Shown: piece after piece, positions 12,521-25,304 of the stretch
Numbering within the stretch: the first letter of the stretch is position 1
How the letters are laid out: each line of letters begins with the position of its first letter
Assembly: GCF_047948215.1 (NCBI RefSeq)
Contig: NC_134463.1
Span: 97,492,657 to 97,556,656 of the forward strand
DNA from: Lycorma delicatula
Taxonomy: Eukaryota; Arthropoda; Insecta; Hemiptera; Fulgoridae
Length of the DNA stretch: 64,000 nucleotides
Reading direction: 5' to 3'
Made by a program: the position numbers and the translations under genes
Notes under the pieces: generated by a model
The model's database searches: none
The model's input: the letters and a program-made list of their open reading frames with translations, nothing else
What the model was told of the DNA's origin: nothing

Positions 12521-12885
12521 AACCTATTATAAACATCAGTCTCTTAAAAAAGGAAGATTTATCATTGGTTTTACATACTATTATAACTAATCGAAATTTA
12601 TTTTTTATTATTATCAGGCATGATTGGTAGTTTATATACTACTTTACTAGAATCAAATCGTCAGTTTTGTCCGGTAGACCTATGATTTTTTTAATTTATT
12701 TTAATTTACTTTTAACTTATAAAATAATTGATCACCTATAACTTATTTTTGTAAAATGTTTATACCAAACATTTTTTAAATCTATGGTGTTTAATTGATC
12801 CTAAAAGCAAGTGAATGGGCGGAGATGCCAGTAAAAAATAGCAGATAATGTTCATTAACATACAAAAACATTCTTAGCAAAAAAA

Positions 12886-13580
12886 GCTGATGTGGACACC
12901 GCATGACTTTCGTGTACGCCTATTACATTCACACATTTTCATAAAATGAAAATTATATTAAATGTAATTTTATTAATAACTTCTGGTATTTTTGCTTTTT
13001 TTTGTACTGTTATAATTGAATTATTATTTATTCTAGAATTTTTTTTTATAATTAGAGGTTAAAATTATTAATAAATCAATATATTTAAATTTTTTAAAAA
13101 GTCGGAAAATCGCATTCAAACCGATGTGCCTTCCCCTTGTAAGATCCAGATTTCAGAAATTAAACATTTTTCACTATAACTTTGGGACCATTGAAAATAA
13201 GTACCACTTATGATATATCGTTGATAATCTATCAATGAGGGCTTATTACTGCAGTTAAGAAAAAGTAAAAAATCCAAATTCTGGATTTTGGGCTTTTTTG
13301 GACACTTTTGGTCCAGTCGATTGCAATAAAAAGAGGAGGTGCACAACTAGATGTTACGGCAGTTCTTAGTCCAAAATTTCAACATCCTATAGCTAATAAT
13401 TTTTGTATTAGGCAACATACGTACGTACACACATACCTACTTACGTACGTACAGACGTCACGCCGAATCTAGTCAAAATGGATTCAGAGATGGTGAAAAT
13501 GAATGTTTCCGTTTAAATCTGAAAACCGAAATTTTTTGCGATCACAATACTTCCTTTAGTTCGTACAAGGAAGTAAAAAC
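12886..13580. mobile_element. Non-autonomous TIR element M, copy 1
   Basis: It starts CTGATGTGGACACC and ends GTACAAGGAAGTA (13563-13575). Copy 2 at 61.2 kb has the exact reverse complement, TACTTCCTTGTAC, at its left end (61201-61213). The pair therefore behaves as terminal inverted repeats. Copies 1 and 2 share long internal stretches, including GGACACTTTTGGTCC, CACAACTAGATGTTAC and GTCACGCCGAA. No open frame of note is inside. A (TACG)-rich patch lies at 13420-13455. Confidence 0.65.
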
Positions 13581-13584
13581 CTAG

Positions 13585-13955
13585 AAATTTCAGGACCCTT
13601 CAAAAACATATTGTATTAAAAATTAAGCTCGTCTCACATTCTAGATGGTTGTTAATCTAATATATTTTTATATTCAAGATTAAAATCAAAAAGTGAATAC
13701 ATTAAATTAATTTCACTTTGTTTTTGTTTTATCATTCCATTATTGTTTATATTCTTTTCTTTGCAAAAAAAAAACACATTTTCTAAAGCAATCTGAAGAG
13801 ATGCAGAACGGAAGAAAGAATTATCTTAAGATAAAAAGAATAAAAAATAAAAGAATATTGCCAATGTAATACACAAATATGCTCGCTTACCAACTAATTT
13901 ACCAGACTACTTCATATAATAGATATTAGTTGAATGTAGGTATTAATTGGAAAAA

Positions 13956-13986
<31 letters not shown>

Positions 13987-16335
13987 TACACATTTATTTA
14001 AGACACATTTTATAAAGTCTATTTTATATTAATTTAACAATCTTTTATTTTAACTTTACAAAGCTTATAGAACTTTGTAAGTCGATATTAAAGGAGCCGA
14101 ATCAAAAATGAATTTGTTAAAAATATACAGCTGAAGCCAAATTTTCAGCAACAAGTGGCGCTAGTTGGTTTTAGAGATAACTTATTGAAGGGAATACGCT
14201 GCTTAATATTCATGAAGGGACTCTATTATAAAAACAAAATTCATTCATTTTATATAAGTTTTATATAAATATATATACTTTTTTTTTCATTAGTTTTAGA
14301 TGCAAAAATATTGTTACGTTTTTGTGTTTCCACGTCAATTTATATATTTTTTTAAAAGAAAACACATTTTTTCAATCCACTTTCCTTCAATCTTTTTTTT
14401 TCCTTTGAGAGTTCTGGTCTATTTCGTTTTACCATTATTATATTCTTTTGAAAAGAACCAAAGTTTATATTTTATATCTTACAATTAAATTAAAATTCTA
14501 AACTTTATTATTTTTTTTTTTATGTTAATCTGATAAAAATACAATTTGCTAATAAATCATTTTGATATTTGCACCGTTCTTTAATTGGATACTGGAATAA
14601 ACTGGAAATCGTTCAGAATTATATTATTTAATATCTGAAACTACATGGCTATTTTGAATATGAACTAATCATTATTAGGAAATAGTAAGGGAAAAATAAA
14701 ATCCATAAAAAATTTAATAATAGTTACGAAACACTACAAAACGAATATTTCAAACTTTTTTTAAAATAAAAGTAAAACAATAAAAAACAGTTTCCCAAAA
14801 GATACAACCGATTTCAGCGGTTGTACTAGAGAAATAATTCATACAATACAAAAGAGTTATTTTTAAAAGTATTAAATCATTCTCAAGAATAATTACCATC
14901 CAATGCTATGCTTATCAGACAGAACTAAAATTATGATTTTTATTTTTTACCAAATGTTACAAATAGCAAAAATTAAGTAAAATAGAGAAGAAAAATAGGA
15001 CGAATATTTATCTTTCCCTCCATATAGCAATAACCTAAAGGATACTTTGACTTTTTATGGACTGATCTGTAAATACGATGAATGAAATTTTCTTTTATGA
15101 GAGTAAATTAAAAAATAGTCTGAAGCTAAAGTAGAGGATGATTTGGCTCCGTATAAATATAAAAGACAAGAGAAATAGGCCGTAGACTAAATTGGCCTGG
15201 AAACTAGTTAAAAAATTAATTCATTAGAAATTGTTTAAAATGTCCATAATAAACAGAAATTAGGTAGTTAGGAAACTTGTTTTATCAATATTTCTACAGG
15301 AATTTCGTTGATGAATAATGAAAGAGGAAAGAAATTAAAAATTTATTAAAAATTATTTTATGAAAATTTTCTTTCATATCAAGTTTAAACGGTTATCTCT
15401 CCCATAAAATTTGTTCATGGTAGGGATTTGTATGTAAGGAACGTGCATTTGGTCATGGTGGACAAAATTATTTGGATATTTCAATAGTTTTTACAGTTTT
15501 TAATTTAACTTTACGCTCTCGACTTGGTTTGCCTAAAATGACATATGTTACTTTTTTTCAACTACAGTTGTTTGTAGTTTTTACTTTAAAGACCTATTCA
15601 AACACAAGCGTCCTCACAGAGACGTATCCTCGTGCGTATGTCGTGGTAGTGATAATTTAGTCAACTATTCGCAGAGATCATTATATCTGCAATGAAGTAT
15701 TAAACCATATTTCTGCAAGATGGTCCAAGAATTAGATCACAGCCTAAGCAACAGTCAGATGACATGACTAGTACAGAATTAATTATCGATTAGGCCACAT
15801 CAGGAGAGTCGTTGAAAATGTTTTCGGAATTCTGATTAAAAAAAATCAGAATTTATTACCGCTTAATTTATTGAAGACATAAAAAGAAAAATGTGGATAA
15901 TATGTTTCGGCAATTTATGTTATACATAATTTTTATAAAATAAGTGTAGTGAAATTACGGGCAAGTTCGAAACATTAGCTGATATAAAATACTGATACCA
16001 AACAAAAACTAACTCTTAAAAATGTTCCGCGGCAAGGAAAACTCATCACGAGTTGCTGTTGATACAAAGCAGATTTTTAAAAGATACTTTACCTCGAATG
16101 TTGGACAAGTAATCATGCAAAAACAATTTTTTTTAAAATCAATTATTTAAAAGCGATTGTAAATAAACTACTTCGTGAAATAATCTTATAGATTTATATC
16201 GGTCCAAATAGTTGCTATAAAAAATAAAACACTCAACTTTTTTACCACTGGTTTTCATTTTACTAATAACATTTCAAATTTTCCTTTTATGATTTATATC
16301 TATGAATTTTTCATTACCTTTTTAACAACTGACTC
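13585..16335. other. AT-rich spacer, no gene seen
   Basis: It contains a (TA)n run at about 13961-13988 preceded by a short A run. Short open frames at 14300 and 15472 have no recognisable domain. The segment 15420-15810 is slightly more complex but unidentified. Confidence 0.45.
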
Positions 16336-16339
16336 TAGT

Positions 16340-16505
16340 AGTAAAACTCATCATCAAAAATCAGTTCATTTTGAAGTCGAAGGTTCTTCGGTTCACATCC
16401 TAATAAAGGTAGGTGCTTTTATTCGGATTTGAATACTATATCGTGAATACGGGTGTTCATTGGTGGTTGGATTTCAATTATCCACATGTCTCAGGAATGG
16501 TAGGA
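16340..16505 (+). repeat. Degenerate SINE family A remnant
   Basis: The phrases GAAGTCGAAGGTT, CGGATTTGAATACTA, CGGGTGTTC(A)TTGGTGGTTGG and CCACATGTCTCAGGAATGG follow the order of the family A bodies at 21.8 and 48.8 kb. The tRNA-like head is badly decayed and the 3' tail is missing. Confidence 0.7.
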
Positions 16506-16509
16506 CTTT

Positions 16510-16910
16510 CTTTTTTAAACTCCCCTAAGACCTCCTGCCCCCGCCGTTAGGCAATGCGTGGTCGTCTCAGGGAGTCGTGGCAGTCGTCTCTGCCACCGTC
16601 TTGCCCCCTCCCATAGGGGTCTTCCCAGCTTTATTGAAGCACGCCGACTTCCGCTACTGGATGGCCGATGCGCCCCTCCGCTGGGAAGCTACCCTTCCCG
16701 TTCCTGACCTATCAGCACTGAATGTACGTTGCACACATCTGACGCTTCCCCGCGGCCCTATCAAACCTCGAGGGTCGCTGATGCCTTCATCGGGGAGCTC
16801 GAACCCGCCACTGTTGTACGTAGGCGGACCATGCACCCTAAGCAACGGGCTACCTCCCGGCCTTACACGGCAACCACGATTCATGTTGTGTGTTTTTTTT
16901 TAACCTGTAC
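16510..16910. other. GC-rich island, probable LINE debris
   Basis: A sharply GC-rich block surrounded by AT-rich DNA. Open frames on both strands (for example 16577-16903 plus, 16654-16884 minus) have no motif I recognise. Position and composition resemble the GC-rich non-coding flanks of R1-like LINE pieces at 23.2 kb and 40.1 kb, so it may be a LINE 5' or 3' untranslated region. A host gene fragment cannot be excluded. Confidence 0.35.
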
Positions 16911-17394
16911 CCTCCTTTCTTCAAAAAGCAGGAAATGCTCCAAAACAGTCCGGGATGCCGAACGATGTAGCTATCGACACACAAGGATTATTTAGACTAT
17001 GAATTACCCTAAATATTACTTGTAATAAGATTTTCAGATTAACAAAAGCTTACACATACTATTATAATGAGGCTCCTGAGATGTCCCTCTGACAGTGCCT
17101 TGAACAATCGTCGACAGTTACGCATATAAAGAGATCTAACAGCTACACACTATGCAGAAATCGAACAACAGGGGCTATCACTTTCTGCCTACTCTATCTT
17201 GAGACTAACTCCTTTTTATTTCCCTTCATTCATTTCAATATTCTTGGTAACTATTTGACGCCGAGACATCCTGAAGGCTTGACTCCATATGTATAAATAA
17301 ATCTTAATCTGCTTGTTCAATACACTATGTAACACATGATGAAAAATAACTTTTTATGCTAAACATAAAAGAAGTAAATACATTTATTGCTAGA

Positions 17395-17710
17395 ATCTTC
17401 GCCTCGATTCCTACCAGCTAGCGGTCCTTACCCCATTCTCTGCTGGCTTCCTCCTTAGTCTTAAGTAAACTGGTGAGCATCCTACCCACCAACTCCCATT
17501 TTCTTTTGGCTCACAGCATGCCGTGGTGTCGTCCGACGTTAGCCATTCTAGTCCGCACCGCCTTCTGACATCAGCCCATCTATGACATACATAGATGGGG
17601 GTGCTCTGGGGAGTCCTCTTGTCCGCAGAAGACGCAACTCGGGATCTTATCCTCTGGAATTATCGGCCTGAATCTGTTCAAGGCTACACATTTACCGGTA
17701 CGTTTACAGT
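17395..17710 (-). mobile_element. R1-like LINE ORF2 C-terminus fragment
   Basis: Minus-strand reading gives PSCVFCGQEDSPEH and, shortly after a stop, RWADVRRRCGLEWL. The C-x2-C ... SPEH ... C arrangement is the C-terminal zinc-finger-like motif found after the reverse transcriptase in R1/Jockey-type LINEs. About 20 bases around 17580-17595 look duplicated (ATGACATACATAGATGGG against CCCATCTATG), which breaks the frame. No poly(A) tail is seen. Confidence 0.65.
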
Positions 17711-17924
17711 TATACTCCAGTGGCTAATGACTTCAATTGTTGTTGCGGCTATAAATTAAAAAAAAACAAACTTTTTCATTACCTAATTCCTTTATTAGAA
17801 TATGATGCCCCACTTGTTCGATCAACATCATTCATACATATTACTGTTATTTTGAATATAGTAAATAAATAAAATAAATAATAAAAGACGATAATAATAA
17901 AATATAAAATTAATTAGGAAGTAT

Positions 17925-19501
17925 TTTTTTTTTGTCTTCAGTCATTTGACTGGTTTGATGCAGCTCTCCAAGATTCCCTATCTAGTACTAGTCGTTTCAT
18001 TTCAGTATACCCTCTACATCCTACATTCCTAACAATTTGTTTTACATATACCAAACGTGGCCTGGCTACACAATTTTTTCCTTCTACCTGTCCTTCGAAT
18101 ACTAAAGCGACTATTCCAGGATGCCTTAGTATGTGGCCCATAAGTCAGTCTCTTCTTTTAACTATATTTTTCCAAATGCTTCTTTCTTCATCTATTTGCC
18201 GCAATACCTCTTCATTTGTCACTTTATCCACCCATCTGATTTTTAACATTCTCCTATAGCACCGCATTTCAAAAGCTTCTAATGTTTTCTTCTCAGATAC
18301 TCCGATTGTCCAAGTTTCACTTCCATATAACGCGACACTCGAAACATACACTCTCAAAAATCTTTTCCTGACATTTAAATTAATTTTTGATGTAAACAAA
18401 TTATATTTCTTACTGAAGGCTCGTTTCGCTTGTGCTATTCGGCATTTTATATAGCTCCTGCTTCGTCCATCTTTAGTAATTCTACTTCCCAAATAACAAA
18501 ATTCTTCTACCTCCATAATCTTTCCCTCCTCCTATTTTCACATTCAGTGGTCCATCTTTGTTATTTCTACTACATTTCATTACTTTTGTTTTGTTCTTGT
18601 TTATTTTCTTGCTGTAGATCTTGCGTAGGACTTCATCTATGCCGTTCATTGTTTCTTCTAAATCCTTTTTACTCTCGGCTAGAATTACTATATCATCAGC
18701 AAATCGTAGCATCTTTATCTTTTCACCTTGTACTGTTACTCCGATTCTAAATTGTTCCTTAACATCATCAACCGCCAGTTCCACGTAAAGATTAAAAAGT
18801 AACGTAGATAGGGAACATCCTTGTCGGACTCCCTTTCTTATTACGGCTTCTTTCTTATGTTCTTCAATTGTTACTGTTGCTGTTTGGTTCCTGTACATGT
18901 TAGCAATTGTTCTTCTATCTCTGTATTTGAACCCTAATTTTTTTTAAATGCTGAACATTTTATTCCAGTCTACGTTATCGAATGCCTTTTCTAGGTCTAT
19001 AAACGCCAAGTATGTTGGTTTGTTTTTCTTTAAACTTCCTTCTACTATTAATCTGAGGGCTAAAATTGCTTCCCTTGTCCCTATACTTTTCCTGAAACCA
19101 AATTGGTCTTCTCCTAACACTTCTTCCACTCTCCTCTCAATTCTTCTGTATAGAATTCTAGTTAAGATTTTTGATGTATGACTAGTTAAACTAATTGTTT
19201 TGTATTCTTCACATTTATCTGCCCCTGCTTTCTTTGGTATCATGACTATAACACTTTTTTTTGAAGTCTGACGGAAATTCCCCTTTTTCATAAATATTAC
19301 ACACCAGTTTGTATAATCTATCAATCGCTTCCTCACCTGCACTGCGCAGTAATTCTACAGGTATTCCGTCTATTTCAGGAGCCTTTGTGCCATTAAAATC
19401 TTTTAATGCTCTCTTAAATTCAGATCTCAGTATTGTTTCTCCCATTTCATCCTCCTGAACTTCCTCTTCTTCCTCTATAACACCATTTTCTAATTCATTA
19501 G
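17925..19501 (-). mobile_element. RTE-like LINE, copy c, best preserved, with 13-bp TSD
   Basis: The longest and best-preserved copy of this family. On the minus strand it runs from the N-terminal RT region (LRSEFKRALKDFNG, then IDGIPVELLRSAGEEAID) through QFGFRKSIGTREAI, RKGVRQGCSLSTLLFNLYV and the catalytic box RFADDIVILAES. It continues through EEFCYLGSRITKDGR and YGSETWTIGVSEKK to GRPRLVYVKQIVRNVGCRG and a stop right before AGAC(A)n. Frameshifts separate it into about five open pieces: near 19240, 18940, 18500 and 18140. The endonuclease domain is missing (5' truncation). AATTAGGAAGTAT is duplicated exactly at 17912-17924 and 19502-19514. Confidence 0.95.
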
Positions 19502-19514
19502 AATTAGGAAGTAT

Positions 19515-21825
19515 ACACCAATAATATTAATGTCAGCATATAGTATTACGGTCGAAAATAGAAAAATATCGTTGGAAACAAAATTTATTTCACTGTCTGC
19601 ACATGTAGTGTCCATTGTACAGTATCACTAACCAGTCTGAACATGTCGATTACAAAACAAGACATATTTTACGTTTGAAACTGATGGAATTTCAGTGCAT
19701 TATGAGAAGAGGTCATTGTGTCTGAATAGATATTTATTCTACAAATACTCATAGAAATATTCGTTTTGTAATGATCAGTAAGCATTTTTTGTAGGTTAAT
19801 TGTTTTTTATTATTTCTCTATTATAACTAACGCGTATTAAAGTTTCATATTTATTTATTTTCCCTTGTATATTTATTTCCAGTTTTATCGTTAACCTCTT
19901 CCTCTGCATTTGTTGAAAACGACTGTTTAGCAGTCGAAGTGGCCATTTAGGTTTAGATTTTAAGTAGACTTGTTGTAAAGGGTTTAGTATTTTCGAAATT
20001 TCTATTTCGTTCTTTAATTATCAATTATAATAATTTTAATAAATGCAGTTTTACAAAATTATTTACTGGAATTATTAATAATATTTGGTAAAATACATAA
20101 ATAGATACATCTATACATTTTTTATTCAAAGTAATTTTCGATTTTTATATTCATTCAAGAAATGATCAACTCTTTCTCATGTAGGTCTCAAAAAAATAGA
20201 TTAAAGATCAACTTACCCTACGTTTAATGTAACCTCAGGATCTAACCCGGCAGTATTATGAAAATGATTAAGCATTATAAATCTAGATAAACGGTTGAAA
20301 AAAGAGAATTTAATGAAATTCATTTTTAATGAAAAGAAAAATTCATTAAAAATGTTCATAGCTTTCTTACTGCGTCGTAAAAGTGTAACGCCACCCATCC
20401 TAACTGTAGTCATTTCCCAAAAGAATAAAATATTAGGTATTTCTTATAAACAAGAACAATTGTTTTTAAAAAAAAAGTCTTTATCAGCATGTTTATGCCG
20501 TGAAATCGTGTTCTTGATTATCTTCCAGAAATTAAAAAAAAAATAATAATAAGCAAAAACTGGAAAATTGTATTTCTGTAATCATGAAACATGATTCAAA
20601 TTTTTTATATAATATCTGTTTTAAAACTAAATATAACAAATTTTAATGTATTTAAATCGAATATTTAAAAAAAAATTTATGTCAATGAAGCTTTTTAAAA
20701 CAAATATATAAAAAAAAGCTTAAAAATCTTGTTTTTTGCATAAATATAAAAATTAATTATATATAAAAGAACATCATTTTAATTTGTGTAAAATAATTTT
20801 TTTCAAAGTTGTCAACTTGGAATTAAAAACTTTACAAACGCTTAAAGTCAGGGAATTTAGGCAAATTATAAATGGAATTTGCTTTTAAATACAATTTAAA
20901 AAACCATTTGAAAAAAGTACAAAAAACAGGAAAATATTTTTATGAAGTATCTACCACAGCCTAGTAGATATAATCAAATCTTAAAATTTAAATTTCACTT
21001 CCAAATTTTCTTTTTTTAACCTTACAAAACAGTTTTATTTTTATCTCTCTAAATTTTATGAGAGATATCTAAGTGGCTAACACAACGTCTTCCCGCGTAA
21101 AGACTTTTATTAAACGGATTTTCCCTACCAACGTTACTTGAACTCGGGCAAATTTTATTTTGCATTTTATTTTTTTTAAATTAGAATTTTTTTTTTTAAA
21201 GTATTTTCACCGGTTGATTTTTGGTTAACGTAATATATGAGATATCTTTTAATTTTTGTATTATCAAATTAAATTAGCTTAATCTATCTTTCTCATTTTT
21301 TTTTTTTTTTTTATAAACGTCGCAATATTTTATCATAAAGAAACATATTTTGTATTTATTAGTACAAAATTAAGTTATTATTTACGTCTCACGTGGCAAT
21401 AATAGTTTAAAAATATTAATACCCATTTTAAATCAGCTGTTCATATAACCATAAGTTTACTAGTAACTTTACAGTGTTGCCACTTTGGCTGCCAAAAAAA
21501 ATTAGTCTCATTACTTTATTACAGACTTCGTATATATATATAAAATTTTACTTAATGTACAATATTTTATTTCAGTTTATTATATTTCTACAATTTTAAA
21601 TAAATTTTTGCACATAATTAATTGAATATTCCTGAAGATGGATAATAATCCGAAAGCGGTCGAAAAATTTAAAATTTTATATGTTGGTAAGCTGAACTTT
21701 ATTATTTACGTGTTATTATGTAATTGTTTTAGAGGGAAATTCTTAAAGTATGTAACTGCAAATATTATGTTTGTGCTGTTTGACTCATACGACAGATATA
21801 AATACCCTAAACCCATTCATTCCAA
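19515..21825. other. AT-rich spacer, no gene seen
   Basis: No coding region is supported. A 13-bp perfect inverted repeat, CATTTTTAATGAA (20321-20333) and TTCATTAAAAATG (20342-20354), lies inside two overlapping small open frames and explains them. A T run of about 15 lies near 21298-21313. Confidence 0.45.
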
Positions 21826-22085
21826 CCCACCGAGTTGATCTAGTTGTGAATGCGTCTTCTAAAGCCAGCTGATTTGGAAGTCGAGAGTTTCAGCGTTCAA
21901 GTAAAGACAGTTATTTTTATATGGATTTCAATACTAGATCGTTGATACCGGTGTTCTTTGGTGGTTGGGTTTCAATTAACCACACATCTCAGAAATGGTC
22001 GACCTGAGACTGTACAAGAATACACTTCATTTACATTCATACATATCATCCTCATTCATCCTCTGAAGTAATACCTGAAAACTAA
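21826..22085 (+). repeat. tRNA-derived SINE, family A, full body
   Basis: The head is GAGTTGATCTAGTTGTGAA, followed by AGCTGATTTGGAAGTCGAGAG and a B-box region AGCGTTCAAG. The body has GTTGATACCGGTGTTCTTTG and ACCACACATCTCAG, and the tail is CATCCTCTGAAGTAATACC. The order matches the copy at 48.8 kb. No clear target duplication was seen. Confidence 0.85.
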
Positions 22086-22289
22086 TTTATTAATATAAAC
22101 TAACAATATAAAATTGTTTCATAAAAGCATGCGTTAAGTATAACGATATGTAAACTAAATAACAGAAAAATAGCAAAATAAACTTAAAAAACAAATCTTA
22201 CAATAACACAAGAAAAGGTAAAGCACAATATGAAATACTAAAAACAGATTATAATAAGTATTAAATAATCAAATATAGATGTTCAGCTT

Positions 22290-22960
22290 TAAGAAATAGC
22301 AACATCCTCAAATTGTTTCCTAGAACATCTCAGATGGTAACCCCTAATTAAAATTTCCGACGCATATCACATATAGTCCACAAGAATGTGGTGTATCATT
22401 AGTCGGCAGTCGCAGTGAACACAAACAGGTTCACCGGTCTTATCGATTAGGTGTCCATGTCAAAGATTAGTATACCCTCTATTCGTAAACGACAAATAAT
22501 AACCTCCTCACGACTGTTATTCCTGCATGAAGAGTTCCACGGAAGTACATTTTCCTTGATGTATCGGGGTTTATTATCTACTGTAGCAGTTCAATCACCT
22601 TCACTTTCCTCGAATAGCGCGTTTAATAGAATTAGTAAAATCCGTAGTCGTAACACGAGTGATGAAAAACCGTTGGCTACGTGCGTCTTTAGCAGCGAAA
22701 CATATCAACGCCATGTTTTCGTTACTTGAACGGCCAATTCAACTTCGTAGAAAGGGTTTATTCGGGTAATCTCGAACCTTTATGTACCACTGAGGCGTAA
22801 CTCCATCTTGTACGTGAATGAAGTTCTCAGTCTCTTACTATAATTGAAGCATTAACCGATCTCTTAAAATACTGAGATAAATTCTTTCGCTTATTGTATT
22901 TTTCCAATAAAAGAACAGTACGTAGACCTTTACACAGGAAGTATCACAAAACCAGTTCAC
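22290..22960 (-). mobile_element. I-like LINE tail: RNase H end and C-terminal zinc motif
   Basis: Minus-strand reading, across frameshifts, gives SNENMALICFAAKDA (the end of an RNase H domain, compare GNE.AD..AK in the family), then TDFTNSIKRAIRGK. It continues with NVLPWNSSCRNNSREEVIIC and finally VCVHCDCRLMIHHILVDY, the C-x2-C ... HIL family motif. This order is that of I/Jockey-group LINEs carrying RNase H. At least three frame breaks mark it as dead. The plus-strand open frame 22451-22729 is a shadow. Confidence 0.65.
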
Positions 22961-23224
22961 TTTAAGGGAATCGCATACATATTGTACAGTTTTTCTAGAA
23001 GTTTATTTGCACGTATTCGTGTACAAATACCAAAAATTAGGCGATGAAAGAAATTATCTTTCAAAACATATTCGTGTTTTTCCACACTTAAATCTTTAAG
23101 TAAGACTTTATCGTCGTCAGTATAACATTTTACTGAATCTAATTTTCTTTGATGACTTTACTTTCAAGCGTTATGATAAATTTTGTAATTCTAAACTTTT
23201 TGATTTGCCTTTTTTTTTCTTTTT

Positions 23225-23835
23225 TTTGATTTCGTCTTGTTTCCGCCCCTCCGCGGAGCCATACACGCAATCAAGCATGTACACAGCTCTAGGAGTTACC
23301 ATCGCCTCAAACTACCTCGGCAGGAACTAAGGTTACCCCCAGATAGCCGGGACTCGGTCCTTGAATAACATGCCATGCAATGAGAAGCCCCAAAGGGATC
23401 CCTCGCCAGGACTACGGTCTTACTTTACAACCCCCCACCGTAATGAAGTCCCATGGGAGTCCCAGTCCAATCATCAAAAGTGGGGTACCTGAGCATCCCG
23501 CCTCTCCTGGACGGGGCTGTCCAAACCCTAGACTACCATTCCCAAGAACGAAGGCCCACGGGCCTCATTTCTTACTTCCGGCTCTACAGCCTCGGTCCCC
23601 AAGCGAATGTTCCCTGACAACGCATAAGTAATATTTTGCTTCCGCTTGACAATCTTTCCGAAGGTGTTCCTCGCTCCCGCAATTAAAGCATTGCCCCCTC
23701 CTGTCAGGACCACTGCAGGACCCAGCCCGGTGCCTTACCCCCCCGTCGAAAACATTGCTCTTCGGTGGACCTTCTTGACACGTGACAAGCCATCCATCCG
23801 ATGCGAATCCGCTCTATCTTCAGCAATTCATCAGC
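23225..23835 (-). mobile_element. R1/Jockey-like LINE ORF1 (gag-like) zinc-knuckle end plus GC-rich flank
   Basis: Minus strand at about 23830-23610 reads RIGWMACHVSRRSTEEQCF and, in another frame, RGQCFNCGSEEHLRKDC followed by YYLCVVREHSLGDRGC. CFNCGSEEHLRKDC fits the CX2CX4HX4C nucleic-acid-binding knuckle. The preceding knuckle is degraded (QCFRRGG). Tandem knuckles after an IGW..C.V segment are the usual C-terminus of R1/Jockey ORF1 proteins. The remaining 23225-23600 is GC-rich and has no readable motif. Confidence 0.65.
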
Positions 23836-23959
23836 TAGCAGATGATGTTGGTGATTTACCTAATTTATTACTGGTACAAGCAAAAAACACAATCGACTAT
23901 TTCTGTTACGAGAGGGACCAAAACATTTATTTTTATGCAGACAGCTGTGTTTTCTAATA

Positions 23960-24670
23960 GAAGAATTACCTTGTACGTGATCATTTATCGTCCTTTATTT
24001 TGAAAAGTCGCAACAGAGTATTAACGGAGTTGTTTTGGTTAATTAAAATATTGAAAAAGTCTTCCTTCACAGAAGTATCGGACATCTAATTCTGCAACAA
24101 AATAATTAATGTCAACAACAGAAGTTGTAGCAACTCAAAATATTTACTTTAAAAACATATTATTTACTATTATTATACGTGAAAGTACAGTTTTATTAAC
24201 CATCAAAAGCGTTAATTTAATTTTTATATTAAAAATTGTATTGTTATTTTCGTAATTTGCTGTACATTATTTAGAAAATTGTTCGTAATCTTCGTTGTGC
24301 TAATTTTTAATTTATGTAAAATATGAAAATATTTTCTTGAATAAAATTTCATTATTCATATTTTGTATGTAAAACTAACAGATTAACCAGTATCGTAAGT
24401 TAGTTTTAAGTTAATATTTTAGTAATATTTACGGGTGTTGCGATAAAAATATTTATGTGATTTACGATTTTCATAACAGATTACGTGTTGATCGTCGTTT
24501 ATTTTGTTCATCTTTTAAAAGTCTCTATTTTATTTGTAGTTATTCCATATATATATTAGTTTTATATAGTTAATATATATATATATATATACAGTATATT
24601 CTAAGTGCTCACAGAAACAATTATAAGGGGGATCACTTTTTCTAAGTTTTCATTATAGAGATACTGCTGA
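23960..24670. other. AT-rich spacer, no gene seen
   Basis: Nothing recognisable. A (TA)n run lies near 24572-24592. Confidence 0.5.
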
Positions 24671-24674
24671 TCTC

Positions 24675-25255
24675 ATTTTGAGGTCTGGTATAAAATCCTA
24701 CGTTTCTCAGGTGGCAGTCGATTCTTTGTTTGTGCGGATGTGAACCCTAAGTCTCTTTTGTGGCATAGCGGCTTCAACGATGATGGCGGTGAATTAATAG
24801 GTTGGTTTTTTCCACAACATAAGTTGCAGATACGTAATGTACTTGGTGAGTTGCCCACCTTAGAAGGTACGGAGACGAGCGTCGGGTTTTTTTTACTTTG
24901 AACAAATACAAGGATAACCATGAGTTTGGGAAGATACTGTAAAGTGGTTGTCGCAGGGCAATGTGTTGGTCAGTTATTGTGAGTGGTGGAGTTTGATTTA
25001 CTTCTGAGGACTAGATTGCTCAGCGGGTTTCGCACCGTTGCTTATGCTGTCGATGATTTCCTGCTGGGCAAGGGATGCTCGTGGAAGCAGGTTAAATTCC
25101 AAGACGCTCAAGCATGCAGGATACACGAGCAAAAGCGTCATCAACATAAATCGTCCATTAGCTCAGAGAAGTCCACGATGATGCTCCTCAAAGACGTCAA
25201 AGGCTGTGAGGCGGCTAGTCGGCGTATCGATTTTTCGAACACGAAATACATATAT
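24675..25255 (+). mobile_element. R1-like LINE reverse transcriptase fragment
   Basis: From 24920 the plus strand reads VVVAGQCVGQLL, aligning with the QGSVLGP.LW box of R1-like RTs. It is followed by FDLLLRTRLLSGFRTVAYAV and then DDFLL, a split version of the catalytic YADD (YAVDD here, a one-residue insertion or mis-sense). Then comes SISSEKSTMMLLK, the K.. ..K.. thumb-proximal motif. The catalytic box is therefore damaged. The upstream 24675-24900 probably belongs to the same element but is not readable. Confidence 0.7.
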
Positions 25256-25268
25256 ATTGTATATAAAC

Positions 25269-25300
<32 letters not shown>
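25269..25300. repeat. (TA)n microsatellite
   Basis: An uninterrupted TA run at the 3' boundary of the R1-like RT piece. Comparable runs occur near 7995, 13961, 24572, 35434, 63033 and 63751. Confidence 0.95.
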
Positions 25301-25303
<3 letters not shown>

Positions 25304-25304
25304 C

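Noticed and set aside
16577..16995. Overlapping open frames in the GC-rich island as a host gene exon
   Set aside because: Frames on both strands are open because of composition; no splice-consistent structure or known domain seen.
21078..21150. Possible tRNA-like sequence (GTGGCTAACACAACG ... ACTTGAACTCGGG)
   Set aside because: An A-box-like and a B-box-like motif are present at about the right spacing, but no cloverleaf could be drawn and no SINE body or tail follows.
24983..25303. 106-residue open frame as an intact protein
   Set aside because: It is a fragment of an R1-like RT running into a TA microsatellite (IYIYIY ending).
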